Below, piece by piece: positions 1-30,800 of a stretch of 64,000 nt of DNA. The notes under the pieces were generated by a model. That model was given only the letters and a program-made list of their open reading frames with translations, ran no database searches and was not told the origin of the DNA. The DNA comes from Lamellibrachia satsuma (lineage: Eukaryota; Annelida; Polychaeta; Sabellida; Siboglinidae), in NCBI GenBank assembly GCA_033239005.1, contig BSQZ01000006.1, forward strand, positions 8,796,662 to 8,860,661, written 5' to 3'. Numbering within the stretch: position 1 is the stretch's first letter; every line of letters starts with the position of its first letter. Both the position numbers and the translations under genes were made by a program.

Positions 1-267
1 AAGGGTGCAACGTGCGACATGCAACAGCGAATGTGGCCAGTAGTCCGGAGAGTGGGTTGGTTTCAGGCGATGGACTGCCATGTTGCGTATTTGAAGGGGC
101 CATTTTTGCTTAGCCTGTTTCTATAACAACTGATGTCAACATTAGCAAAAACTGTAAAAACGGAAACAAATAAACATAGTTTAACAGGAAATGTTGCCAC
201 TGTGGCAAATGGTGTATTAGAGAGCTCTTAAATTGTTGTACTTAAACTATTTTGTATGTAAGTGCAG
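1..267. other. Intron, paralogous to 1955-2260
   Basis: No exon is seen. Scattered strings (GCGAATGTGGCCAGTAG, GGGGCCA, TTTTGCTTA, GCCAC-GTGGCA) match the intron next to exon 6 in the same order, so the CUB-2/CUB-3 duplication extended past the exon. Confidence 0.7.
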
Positions 268-275
268 TTTTATAC

Positions 276-16685
<16,410 letters not shown>

Positions 16686-17368
16686 GGTCGCGTCACGTAA
16701 TCCAGCTGACAAACGCAGTATTGCGTTCTGCAAACTCGTTGCACTCTACTGCGTGGTATGTAGTACACTGCTGTTAATTATGCGTGTCTGACGCCACGCA
16801 TGTCACGGAGACCGTTTGTGCATCCTGATCTGTGAACTATCTGGATGCGTTTATTAGTATTAGAAAGTGGAACTCTGTCAAGACGTAATCTACAATTCTA
16901 CATGCCTGCTATAAAAAGATTACTTCGCCTCTAGTAAATGAATAACGTGTATATGTGCTGACTACGAAGTATCCGTCACTCGAATGAGAATCCGGGATCC
17001 GAGGGTTCCAGGGCCTGTGTTCGCCTAAACACGGATGTGGATGTTATCTGTATAAAACAGTCAGACGTAATCAACTATTGTGGATCTAGAATACGAGATC
17101 GCTGGAAAAGTGGCTCTTGCTGATAAATAAAACATAACGAGCTGTTAGTATTACGGAATGTAGGCCTAAAATAAAACTAGCGAGGTAAACAATGGATAAG
17201 CAAGAAGGGTAAATGTGCCAAGTCGTAAGCCCGTGTAGCCTCGTAGGCTTTCGTAAACAAGTCATTCGTTGGCTCAAATGTCGATTCAGATACATTTTAT
17301 TCATTAAGACACAAAACCTAAAGTGATATCATATTAGTATATTTCATTCATATGTTTTCTCATGATTA
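16686..17368. other. Region upstream of the CUB gene
   Basis: This holds whatever promoter the minus-strand CUB gene uses, but I see no clear TATA box or initiator on the minus strand. A TATAAAA at about 16911 points the wrong way. The short frames here show no domains. Confidence 0.3.
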
Positions 17369-17460
17369 AAAGGGGTCGGCAATATGCGGCCCGTACCGCG
17401 CACCACTTGTTGTCGACGAAGCAATTGTTTTATCCGATCCGCGATACAATAACAAACAAA
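17369..17460. mobile_element. hAT-like transposon end fragment
   Basis: AAGGGGTCGGCAATATGCGG followed by CCCG matches the common hAT-superfamily terminus of the form CAGGGGTCGGCAA-x-GCGGCCCG. No matching right end was found; the 35-bp minisatellite starts about 50 bases on. Confidence 0.5.
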
Positions 17461-17513
17461 GATATGGTTACTATGGGAAATTTATTAACGGTCAACAGCC
17501 ACGGTGCTCTCAG

Positions 17514-18436
17514 CTGTATTGTGGCTTGGCAAGGTGGTGTATTGACTAGCGTATTATCGCTTGGCAAGGTGATGTATTGGCTAGCGTATTATGGCTTGGC
17601 AAGATGGTGTATTGGCTAGCGTATTGTGGCTTGGCAAGATGGTGCATTGACTAGCGTATTATGGCTTGGCAAGGTGGTGTATTGGCTAGCGTATTATGGC
17701 TTGGCAAGATGGTGTATTGGCTAGCGTATTGTGGCTTGGCAAGATGGTGTATTGGCTAGCGTATTATGGCTTGGCAAGGTGGTGTATTGGCTAGCGTATT
17801 ATGGCTTGGCAAGATGGTGTATTGGCTAGCGTATTATGGCTTGGAAAGATGGTGTATTGGCTAGCATATTATGGCTTGGCAAGATGGTGTATTGGCTAGC
17901 GTATTGTGGCTTGGCAAGGTGGTGTATTGGCTAGCGTATTATGGCTTGGCAAGATGGTGTATTGGCTAGCGTATTGTGGCTTGGCAAGGTGGTGTATTGG
18001 CTAGCGTATTATGGCTTGGCAAGATGGTGTATTGACTAGTATATTATGGTTTGGCAATGTGGTGTATTGGCTAGCGTATTATGGCTTGGCAAGATGGTAT
18101 ATTGGCTAGCGTATTATGGCTTGGCAAGATGGTGTATTGGCTAGCGTATTATGGCTTAGCAAGGTGGTGCATTGACTAGCGTATTGTGGCTTGGCAAGAT
18201 GGTGTATTGGCTAGCGTATTGTGGCTTGGTGCATTGACTAGCGTATTGTGGCTTGGTGCATTGACTAGCGTATTGTGGCTTGGCAAGATGTTGTATTGGC
18301 TAGCGTATTGTGGCTTGGCAAGATGGTGTATTGACTAGCGTATTATGGCTTGACAAGGTGGTATATTGCCTAGCGTATTATGGCTTGGCAAGGTGGTGTA
18401 TTGGCTAGCATTTTATGGCTTGGTGGTTTATTGGTT
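17514..18436. repeat. 35-bp minisatellite, about 26 copies
   Basis: The unit is GTATTATGGCTTGGCAAGAT followed by GGTGTATTGGCTAGC. Common variants are ATTGTGG for ATTATGG, AAGGTGG for AAGATGG and GACTAGC for GGCTAGC. Several copies near 18225-18280 lack the central GCAAGATG block. Confidence 0.93.
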
Positions 18437-18850
18437 CTAACGTAGCACCCTCTTGTGTGTACGTTAATGATAATATTTAATATTACCTAAAAATGGGTTA
18501 ACTTTAATTTACGTAGGTACTTCACTCCTTGCGGCTTGCAGCAACTCGACGACACGCACCGGCCTTAATCAAAAAGGCGAACAACCAGAAGCCGTGTTGT
18601 GCTGCCACGACGGGCCCCTCAGTCTTTGCCATCAGGGGCCCACTTTGGTCGGTATGTCGTTGGTGTAGGCTATGCAAGTTGCTGTTGCTGCAACAATAAC
18701 AGCAAGGTACACCGTATATAACAGAGTTATATAATAAATTTAATAAATGATAATAATAAAATAATAATAGAATAATCATAACTTAAAAACCATTATATAA
18801 TAAATGAAAAACCGAATAAAGAAAATGATAATATACCTATTTGCAATAGT
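18437..18850. other. AT-rich spacer before the large array
   Basis: The right part is rich in ATAATAA. A hairpin GGGCCCCT/AGGGGCCC lies at 18612-18641. A minus-strand frame at 18779-18522 has no recognisable domain. Confidence 0.4.
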
Positions 18851-18899
18851 GCGGACTGTTTTCGGAGAGGAAGGAACGGAACGAATGTGTAAACTGTGT
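18804..18899 (+). other. Leader-like ORF start reading into the array
   Basis: An ATG at 18804, directly after an in-frame TAA, opens a frame with a basic start (MKNRIKK), a short hydrophobic stretch (MIIYLFAIV), a plausible cleavage context (VFG/EE) and then the 16-residue array repeat CTMYGVGKQGLCTARV. It resembles a weak signal peptide. The start context has T at -3, which is poor. The frame continues for about 780 codons until a 2-base deletion near 21139. I see no independent sign that it is translated. Confidence 0.2.
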
Positions 18900-21800
18900 A
18901 CAATGTACGGCGTGGGCAAACAAGGACTGTGCACGGCACGAGTGTGTACAATGTACGGCGTGAGCAAACAAGGACTGTGCACGGCACGAGTGTGTACAAT
19001 GTACGGCGTGAGCAAACAAGGACTGTGCACGGCACGAGTGTGTACAATGTACGGCGTGGGCAAACAAGGACTGTGCACGGCACGAGTGTGTACAATGTAC
19101 GTCGTGGGCAAACAAGGACTGTGCCCGGCACGAGTGTGTACAAAGTACGGCGTGGGCAAACAAGGACTGTGCACGGCACGAGTGTGTACAATGTACGGCG
19201 TGGGCAAACAAGGACTGTGCACGGCACGTGGGTGTACAATGTACGGCGTGGACAAACAAGGACTGTGTACGGCACGAGTGTGTACAATGTACGTCGTGGA
19301 CAAACAAGGACTGTGTACGGCACGAGTGTGTACAATGTACGGCGTGGACAAACAAGGACTGCGTACGGCACGTGTGTGTACAATGTACGGCGTGGACAAA
19401 CAAGGACTGTGTACGGCACGAGTGTGTACAATGTACGTCGTGGACAAACAAGGACTGTGTACGGCACGTGTGTGTACAATGTACGGCGTGGACAAACAAG
19501 GACTGTGTACGGCACGTGTGTGTACAATGTACGTCGTGGACAAACAAGGACTGTGTACGGCACGAGTGTGTACAATGTACGGCGTGGACAAACAAGGACT
19601 GTGCACGGCACGAGTGTGTACAATGTACGTCGTGGACAAACAAGGACTGTGTACGGCACGAGTGTGTACAATGTACGGCGTGGACAAACAAGGACTGTGT
19701 ACGGCACGAGTGTGTACAATGTACGGCGTGGACAAACAAGGACTGTGCACGGCACGAGTGTGTACAATGTACGGCGTGGGCAAACAAGGACTGTGCACGG
19801 CACGAGTGTGTACAATGTACGGCGTGGGCAAACAAGGACTGTGCACGGCACGTGTGTGTACAATGTACGGCGTGGACAAACAAGGACTGTGTACGGCACG
19901 AGTGTGTACAATGTACGTCGTGGACAAACAAGGACTGTGTACGGCACGAGTGTGTACAATGTACGGCGTGGACAAACAAGGACTGTGTACGGCACGTGTG
20001 TGTACAATGTACGGCGTGGGCAAACAAGGACTGTGTACGGCACGAGTGTGTACAATGTACGGCGTGGGCAAACAAGGACTGTGCACGGCACGAGTGTGTA
20101 CAATGTACGGCGTGGACAAACAAGGATTGTGTACCGCACGAGTGTGTACAATGTACGTCGTGGGCAAACAAGGACTGTGCACGGCACGAGTGTGTACAAT
20201 GTACGGCGTGGACAAACAAGGATTGTGTACCGCACGAGTGTGTACAATGTACGGCGTGGGCAAACAAGGACTGTGTACGGCACGTGTGTGTACAATGTAC
20301 GGCGTGGGCAAACAAGGACTGTGCACGGCACGAGTGTGTACAATGTACGTCGTGGGCAAACAAGGACTGTGCACGGCACGAGTGTGTACAATGTACGGCG
20401 TGGACAAACAAGGACTGTGCACGGCACGGGTGTGTACAATGTACGGGATGGACAAACAAGGACTGTGCACGGCACGAGTGTGTATAATGTACGTCGTGGG
20501 CAAACAAGGACTGTGCACGGCACGAGTGTGTACAATGTACGGCGTGGGCAAACAAGGACTGTGCACGGCACGAGTGTGTACAATGTACGGCGTGAGCAAA
20601 CAAGGACTGTGCACGGCACGAGTGTGTAAAATGTACGTCGTGGGCAAACAAGGACTGTGCACGGCACGAGTGTGTACAATATACGGCGTGGGCAAACAAG
20701 GACTGTGCACGGCACGAGTGTGTACAATGTACGTCGTGGGCAAACAAGGACTGTGCACGGCACGAGTGTGTACAATGTACGGCGTAGGCAAACAAGGACT
20801 GTGCACGGCACGAGTGTGTACAATGTACGTCGTGGACAAACAAGGACTGTGCACGGCACGAGTGTGTACAATGTACGGCGTGGGCAAACAAGGACTGTGC
20901 ACGGCACGAGTGTGTACAATGTACGGCGTGGGCAAACAAGGACTGTGTACGGCACGTATGTGTACAATGTACGGCGTGGACAAACAAGGACTGTGCACGG
21001 CACGTGTGTGTACAATGTACGGCGTGGACAAACAAGGACTGTGCACGGCACGTGTGTGTACAATGTACGTCGTGGGCAAACAAGGACTGTGCACGGCACG
21101 AGTGTGTACAATGTACGGCGTGGGCAAACAAGGTTGTGTACGCACGAGTGTGTACAATGTACGGCGTGGACAAACAAGGACTGTGTACGGCACGTGTGTG
21201 TACAATGTACGGCGTGGGCAAACAAGGACTGTGCACGGCACGAGTGTGTACAATGTACGTAGTGGGCAAACAAGGACTGTGTACGGCACGAGTGTGTACA
21301 ATGTACGGCGTGGGCAAACAAGGACTGTGCACGGCAGGAGTGTGTACAATGTACGTCGTGGGCAAACAAGGATTGTGTACCGCACGAGTGTGTACAATGT
21401 ACGGCGTGGGCAAACAAGGACTGTGCACGGCACGTGTGTGTACAATGTACGGCGTGGGCAAACAAGGACTGTGCACGGCACGAGTGTGTACAATGTACGG
21501 CGTGGGCAAACAAGGACTGTGCACGGCACGAGTGTGTACAATGTACGGCGTGAGCAAACAAGGACTGTGCACGGCACGAGTGTGTACAATGTACGGCGTG
21601 GGCAAACAAGGACTGTGCACGGCACGAGTGTGTACAATGTACGGCGTGAGCAAACAAGGACTGTGCACGGCACGAGTGTGTACAAAGTACGGCGTGGGCA
21701 AACAAGGACTGTGTACGGCACGAGTGTGTACAATGTACGTCGTGGGCAAACAAGGACTGTGCACGGCACGAGTGTGTACAATGTACGGCGTGGACAAACA

Positions 21801-24800
21801 AGGACTGTGTACGGCACGAGTGTGTACAATGTACGGCGTGGACAAACAAGGACTGTGCACGGCACGAGTGTGTACAATGTACGGCGTGGACAAACAAGGA
21901 CTGTGTACGGCACGTGTGTGTACAATGTACGGCGTGGACAAACAAGGACTGTGCACGGCACGAGTGTGTACAATGTACGGCGTGGGCAAACAAGGACTGT
22001 GCACGGCACGAGTGTGTACAATGTACGGCGTGGGCAAACAAGGACTGTGCACGGCACGTGTGTGTACAATGTACGGCGTGGACAAACAAGGACTGTGTAC
22101 GGCACGAGTGTGTACAATGTACGTCGTGGACAAACAAGGACTGTGTACGGCACGAGTGTGTACAATGTACGGCGTGGACAAACAAGGACTGTGTACGGCA
22201 CGAGTGTGTACAATGTACGGCGTGGGCAAACAAGGACTGTGCACGGCACGAGTGTGTACAATGTACGGCGTGGACAAACAAGGATTGTGTACCGCACGAG
22301 TGTGTACAATGTACGTCGTGGGCAAACAAGGACTGTGCACGACACGAGTGTGTACAATGTACGGCGTGGACAAACAAGGATTGTGTACCGCACGAGTGTG
22401 TACAATGTACGGCGTGGACAAACAAGGACTGTGTACGGCACGTGTGTGTACAATGTACGGCGTGGGCAAACAAGGACTGTGCACGGCACGAGTGTGTACA
22501 ATGTACGTCGTGGGCAAACAAGGACTGTGCACGGCACGAGTGTGTACAATGTACGGCGTGGACAAACAAGGACTGTGCACGGCACGAGTGTGTACAATGT
22601 ACGGGATGGACAAACAAGGACTGTGCACGGCACGAGTGTGTAAAATGTACGTCGTGGGCAAACAAGGACTGTGCACGGCACGAGTGTGTACAATGTACGG
22701 CGTGGGCAAACAAGGACAGTGCACGGCACGAGTGTGTACAATGTACGGCGTGAGCAAACAAGGACTGTGCACGGCACGAGTGTGTACAATGTACGTCGTG
22801 GGCAAACAAGGACTGTGCACGGCACGAGTGTGTACAATGTACGGCGTGGGCAAACAAGGACTGTGCACGGCACGAGTGTGTACAATGTACGTCGTGGGCA
22901 AACAAGGACTGTGCACGGCACGAGTGTGTACAATGTACGGCGTGGGCAAACAAGGACTGTGCACGGCACGAGTGTGTACAATGTACGTCGTGGACAAACA
23001 AGGACTGTGCACGGCACGAGTGTGTACAATGTACGGCGTGGGCAAACAAGGACTGTGCACGGCACGAGTGTGTACAATGTACGTCGTGGGCAAACAAGGA
23101 CTGTGTACCGCACGAGTGTGTACAATGTACGGCGTGGACAAACAAGGACTGTGCACGGCACGTGTGTGTACAATGTACGGCGTGGACAAACAAGGACTGT
23201 GTACCGCACGAGTGTGTACAATGTACGGCGTGGGCAAACAAGGATTGTGTACCGCACGAGTGTGTACAATGTACGGCGTGGGCAAACAAGGACTGTGCAC
23301 GGCACGTGTGTGTACAATGTACGGCGTGGACAAACAAGGACTGTGCACGGCACGTGTGTGTACAATGTACGGCGTGGGCAAACAAGGACTGTGTACGGCA
23401 CGTGTGTGTACAATGTACGGCGTGGACAAACAAGGACTGTGCACGGCACGTGTGTGTACAATGTACGGCGTGGACAAACAAGGACTGTGCACGGCACGTG
23501 TGTGTACAATGTACGTCGTGGGCAAACAAGGACTGTGCACTGCACGAGTGTGTACAATGTACGGCGTGGGCAAACAAGGATTGTGTACCGCACGAGTGTG
23601 TACAATGTACGGCGTGGACAAACAAGGACTGTGTACGGCACGTGTGTGTACAATGTACGGCGTGGGCAAACAAGGACTGTGCACGGCACGAGTGTGTACA
23701 ATGTACGTAGTGGGCAAACAAGGACTGTGTACGGCACGAGTGTGTACAATGTACGGCGTGGGCAAACAAGGACTGTGCACGGCACGAGTGTGTACAATGT
23801 ACGTCGTGGGCAAACAAGGATTGTGTACCGCACGAGTGTGTACAATGTACGGCGTGGGCAAACAAGGACTGTGCACGGCACGTGTGTGTACAATGTACGG
23901 CGTGGGCAAACAAGGACTGTGCACGGCACGAGTGTGTACAATGTACGGCGTGGGCAAACAAGGACTGTGCACGGCACGAGTGTGTACAATGTACGGCGTG
24001 AGCAAACAAGGACTGTGCACGGCACGAGTGTGTACAATGTACGGCGTGGGCAAACAAGGACTGTGCGCGGCACGAGTGTGTACAATGTACGGCGTGAGCA
24101 AACAAGGACTGTGCACGGCACGAGTGTGTACAAAGTACGGCGTGGGCAAACAAGGACTGTGTACGGCACGAGTGTGTACAATGTACGTCGTGGGCAAACA
24201 AGGACTGTGCACGGCACGAGTGTGTACAATGTACGGCGTGGACAAACAAGGACTGTGTACGGCACGAGTGTGTACAATGTACGGCGTGGACAAACAAGGA
24301 CTGTGCACGGCACGAGTGTGTACAATGTACGGCGTGGACAAACAAGGACTGTGTACGGCAAGTGTGTGTACAATGTACGTCGTGGACAAACAAGGACTGT
24401 GTACGGCACGAGTGTGTACAATGTACGGCGTGGACAAACAAGGACTGTGTACGGCACGTGTGTGTACAATGTACGGCGTGGACAAACAAGGACTGTGTAC
24501 GGCACGAGTGTGTACAATGTACGTCGTGGAAAAACAAGGACTGTGTACGGCACGTGTGTGTACAATGTACGGCGTGGACAAACAAGGACTGTGTACGGCA
24601 CGAGTGTGTACAATGTACGTCGTGGACAAACAAGGACTGTGTACGGCACGTGTGTGTACAATGTACGGCGTGGACAAACAAGGACTGTGCACGGCACGTG
24701 TGTGTACAATGTACGGCGTGGACAAACAAGGACTGTGTACGGCACGAGTGTGTACAATGTACGGCGTGGACAAACAAGGACTGTGCACGGCACGAGTGTG

Positions 24801-27800
24801 TACAATGTACGTCGTGGACAAACAAGGACTGTGTACGGCACGTGTGTGTACAATGTACGGCGTGGACAAACAAGGACTGTGTACGGCACGAGTGTGTACA
24901 ATGTACGGCGTGGACAAACAAGGACTGTGCACGGCACGAGTGTGTACAATGTACGGCGTGGGCAAACAAGGACTGTGCACGGCACGAGTGTGTACAATGT
25001 ACGTCGTGGGCAAACAAGGACTGTGCACGGCACGAGTGTGTACAATGTACGGCGTGGGCAAACAAGGACTGTGCACGGCACGAGTGTGTACAATGTACGG
25101 CGTGGGCAAACAAGGACTGTGCACGGCACGTGTGTGTACAATGTACGGCGTGGACAAACAAGGACTGTGCACGGCACGAGTGTGTACAATGTACGGCGTG
25201 GACAAACAAGGACTGTGTACGGCACGAGTGTGTACAATGTACGGCGTGGACAAACAAGGACTGTGTACGGCACGTGTGTGTACAATGTACGGCGTGGGCA
25301 AACAAGGACTGTGTACGGCACGAGTGTGTACAATGTACGTCGTGGACAAACAAGGACTGTGTACGGCACGAGTGTGTACAATGTACGGCGTGGGCAAACA
25401 AGGACTGTGTACGGCACGAGTGTGTAAAATGTACGTCGTGGACAAACAAGGACTGTGCACGGCACGAGTGTGTACAATGTACGGCGTGGACAAACAAGGA
25501 TTGTGTACCGCACGAGTGTGTACAATGTACGTCGTGGGCAAACAAGGACTGTGCACGGCACGAGTGTGTACAATGTACGGCGTGGACAAACAAGGATTGT
25601 GTACCGCACGAGTGTGTACAATGTACGGCGTGGACAAACAAGGACTGTGTACGGCACGTGTGTGTACAATGTACGGCGTGGGCAAACAAGGACTGTGCAC
25701 GGCACGAGTGTGTACAATGTACGTCGTGGGCAAACAAGGACTGTGCACGGCACGAGTGTGTACAATGTACGGCGTGGACAAACAACGACTGTGCACGGCA
25801 CGAGTGTGTACAATGTACGGGGTGGACAAACAAGGACTGTGCACGGCACGAGTGTGTACAATGTACGTCGTGGGCAAACAAGGACTGTGCACGGCACGAG
25901 TGTGTACAATGTACGGCGTGGACAAACAAGGACTGTGCACGGCACGAGTGTGTACAATGTACGGCGTGAGCAAACAAGGACTGTGCACGGCACGAGTGTG
26001 TACAATGTACGGCGTGGGCAAACAAGGACTGTGCACGGCACGAGTGTGTACAATGTACGTCGTGGGCAAACAAGGACTGTGCACGGCACGAGTGTGTACA
26101 ATGTACGTCGTGGGCAAACAAGGACTGTGCACGGCACGAGTGTGTACAATATACGGCGTGGACAAACAAGGACTGTGCACGGCACGAGTGTATACAATGT
26201 ACGTCGTGGACAAACAAGGACTGTGCACGGCACGAGTGTGTACAATGTACGTCGTGGACAAACAAGGATTGTGTACCGCACGAGTGTGTACAATGTACGG
26301 CGTGGACAAACAAGGACTGTGCACGGCACGTGTGTGTACAATGTACGGCGTGGACAAACAAGGACTGTGTACCGCACGAGTGTGTACAATGTACGGCGTG
26401 GGCAAACAAGGACTGTGTACCGCACGAGTGTGTACAATGTACGGCGTGGACAAACAAGGACTGTGCACGGCACGTGTGTGTACAATGTACGGCGTGGACA
26501 AACAAGGACTGTGCACGGCACGTGTGTGTACAATGTACGGCGTGGACAAACAAGGACTGTGCACGGCACGTGTGTGTACAATGTACGTCGTGGGCAAACA
26601 AGGACTGTGCACGGCACGAGTGTGTACAATGTACGGCGTGGGCAAACAAGGACTGTGTACCGCACGAGTGTGTACAATGTACGGCGTGGACAAACAAGGA
26701 CTGTGTACGGCACGTGTGTGTACAATGTACGGCGTGGGCAAACAAGGACTGTGCACGGCACGTGTGTGTACAATGTACGTCGTGGGCAAACAAGGACTGT
26801 GTACGGCACGAGTGTGTACAATGTACGTCGTGGGCAAACAAGGACTGTGCACGGCACGAGTGTGTACAATGTACGGCGTGGACAAACAAGGACTGTGCAC
26901 GGCACGAGTGTGTACAATGTACGTCGTGGACAAACAAGGACTGTGCACGGCACGAGTGTGTACAATGTACGTCGTGGACAAACAAGGATTGTGTACCGCA
27001 CGAGTGTGTACAATGTACGTCGTGGGCAAACAAGGACTGTGTACGGCACGAGTGTGTACAATGTACGTCGTGGGCAAACAAGGACTGTGCACGGCACGAG
27101 TGTGTACAATGTGCGGCGTGGGCAAACAAGGATTGTGTACCGCACGAGTGTGTACAATGTACGGGTGGGCAAACAAGGATTGTGTACCGCACGTGTGTGT
27201 ACAATGTACGGCGTGGGCAAACAAGGACTGTGCAAGGCACGTGTGTGTACAATGTACGTCGTGGGCAAACAAGGACTGTGCACGGCACGAGTGTGTACAA
27301 TGTACGGGGTGGACAAACAAGGACTGTGCACGGCACGAGTGTGTATAATGTACGTCGTGGGCAAACAAGGACTGTGCACGGCACGAGTGTGTACAATGTA
27401 CGGCGTGGGCAAACAAGGACTGTGCACGGCACGAGTGTGTACAATGTACGTCGTGGGCAAACAAGGACTGTGCACGGCACGAGTGTGTACAATGTACGGC
27501 GTGGACAAACAAGGACTGTGCACGGCACGAGTGTGTACAATGTACGTCGTGGACAAACAAGGACTGTGCACGGCACGAGTGTGTACAATGTACGTCGTGG
27601 ACAAACAAGGATTGTGTACCGCACGAGTGTGTACAATGTACGGCGTGGACAAACAAGGACTGTGCACGGCACGTGTGTGTACAATGTACGGCGTGGACAA
27701 ACAAGGACTGTGTACCGCACGAGTGTGTACAATGTACGGCGTGGGCAAACAAGGATTGTGTACCGCACGAGTGTGTACAATGTACGGCGTGGACAAACAA

Positions 27801-30800
27801 GGACTGTGCACGGCACGTGTGTGTACAATGTACGGCGTGGGCAAACAAGGACTGTGCACGGCACGTGTGTGTACAATGTACGGCGTGGACAAACAAGGAC
27901 TGTGCACGGCACGTGTGTGTACAATGTACGGCGTGGACAAAAAAGGAATGTGCACGGCACGAGTGTGTACAATGTACGGCGTGGGCAAACAAGGACTGTG
28001 TACGGCACGAGTGTGTACAATGTACGGCGTGGACAAACAAGGACTGTGCACGGCACGAGTGTGTACAATGTACGGCGTGGGCAAACAAGGACTGTGCACG
28101 GCACGTGTGTGTACAATGTACGGCGTGGGCAAACAAGGACTGTGCACGGCACGAGTGTGTACAATGTACGGCGTGGGCAAACAAGGACTGTGCACGGCAC
28201 GTGTGTGTACAATGTACGGCGTGGACAAACAAGGACTGTGCACGGCACGAGTGTGTACAATGTACGGCGTGGGCAAACAAGGACTGTGCACGGCACGTGG
28301 GTGTACAATGTACGGCGTGGACAAACAAGGACTGTGTACGGCACGAGTGTGTACAATGTACGTCGTGGACAAACAAGGACTGTGTACGGCACGAGTGTGT
28401 ACAATGTACGGCGTGGACAAACAAGGACTGCGTACGGCACGTGTGTGTACAATGTACGGCGTGGACAAACAAGGACTGTGTACGGCACGAGTGTGTACAA
28501 TGTACGTCGTGGACAAACAAGGACTGTGTACGGCACGTGTGTGTACAATGTACGGCGTGGACAAACAAGGACTGTGTCCGGCACGAGTGTGTACAATGTA
28601 CGTCGTGGACAAACAAGGACTGTGTACGGCACGTGTGTGTACAATGTACGGCGTGGACAAACAAGGACTGTGTACGGCACGAGTGTGTACAATGTACGTC
28701 GTGGACAAACAAGGACTGTGCACGGCACGAGTGTGTACAATGTACGTCGTGGACAAACAAGGACTGTGCACGGCACGAGTGTGTACAATGTACGGCGTGG
28801 GCAAACAAGGACTGTGCACGGCACGAGTGTGTACAATGTACGGCGTGGGCAAACAAGGACTGTGCACGGCACGTGTGTGTACAATGTACGGCGTGGACAA
28901 ACAAGGACTGTGTACGGCACGAGTGTGTACAATGTACGTCGTGGACAAACAAGGACTGTGTACGGCACGAGTGTGTACAATGTACGGCGTGGACAAACAA
29001 GGACTGTGTACGGCACGAGTGTGTACAATGTACGGCGTGGACAAACAAGGACTGTGCACGGCACGAGTGTGTACAATGTACGGCGTGAGCAAACAAGGAC
29101 TGTGCACGGCACGAGTGTGTACAATGTACGTCGTGGGCAAACAAGGACTGTGCACGGCACGAGTGTGTACAATGTACGGCGTGGGCAAACAAGGACTGTG
29201 CACGGCACGAGTGTGTACAATGTACGGCGTGGGCAAACAAGGACTGTGCACGGCACGTGTGTGTACAATGTACGGCGTGGACAAACAAGGACTGTGTACT
29301 GCACGAGTGTGTACAATGTACGTCGCGGACAAACAAGGACTGTGTACGGCACGAGTGTGTACAATGTACGGCGTGGACAAACAAGGACTGTGTACGGCAC
29401 GTGTGTGTACAATGTACGGCGTGGGCAAACAAGGACTGTGTACGGCACGAGTGTGTACAATGTACGTCGTGGACAAACAAGGACTGTGTACGGCACGAGT
29501 GTGTACAATGTACGGCGTGGGCAAACAAGGACTGTGTACGGCACGAGTGTGTACAATGTACGTCGTGGACAAACAAGGACTGTGCACGGCACGAGTGTGT
29601 ACAATGTACGGCGTGGACAAACAAGGATTGTGTACCGCACGAGTGTGTACAATGTACGTCGTGGGCAAACAAGGACTGTGCACGGCACGAGTGTGTACAA
29701 TGTACGGCGTGGACAAACAAGGACTGTGTACGGCACGAGTGTGTACAATGTACGGCGTGGACAAACAAGGACTGTGTACGGCACGAGTGTGTACAATGTA
29801 CGGCGTGGGCAAACAAGGACTGTGCACGGCACGAGTGTGTACAATGTACGTCGTGGGCAAAAAAGGACTGTGCACGGCACGAGTGTGTACAATGTACGGC
29901 GTGGACAAACAACGACTGTGCACGGCACGAGTGTGTACAATGTACGGGGTGGACAAACAAGGACTGTGCACGGCACGAGTGTGTATAATGTACGTCGTGG
30001 GCAAACAAGGACTGTGCACGGCACGAGTGTGTACAATGTACGGCGTGGACAAACAAGGACTGTGCACGGCACGAGTGTGTACAATGTACGGCGTGAGCAA
30101 ACAAGGACTGTGCACGGCACGAGTGTGTACAATGTACGGCGTGGGCAAACAAGGACTGTGCACGGCACGAGTGTGTACAATGTACGTCGTGGGCAAACAA
30201 GGACTGTGCACGGCACGAGTGTGTACAATGTACGGCGTGGTCAAACAAGGACTGTGCACGGCACGAGTGTGTACAATGTACGGCGTGGACAAACAAGGAC
30301 TGTGCACGGCACGAGTGTGTACAATGTACGTCGTGGACAAACAAGGACTGTGCACGGCACGAGTGTGTACAATGTACGTCGTGGACAAACAAGGACTGTG
30401 CACGGCACGAGTGTGTACAATGTACGTCGTGGGCAAACAAGGACTGTGCACGGCACGAGTGTGTACAATGTACGGCGTGGACAAACAAGGACTGTGTACC
30501 GCACGAGTGTGTACAATGTACGGCGTGGGCAAACAAGGATTGTGTACCGCACGAGTGTGTACAATGTACGGCGTGGACAAACAAGGACTGTGCACGGCAC
30601 GTGTGTGTACAATGTACGGCGTGGACAAACAAGGACTGTGCACGGCACGTGTGTGTACAATGTACGGCGTGGACAAACAAGGACTGTGCACGGCACGAGT
30701 GTGTACAATGTACGTCGTGGGCAAACAAGGACTGTGCACGGCACGAGTGTGTACAATGTACGGCGTGGGCAAACAAGGAATGTGTACCGCACGAGTGTGT

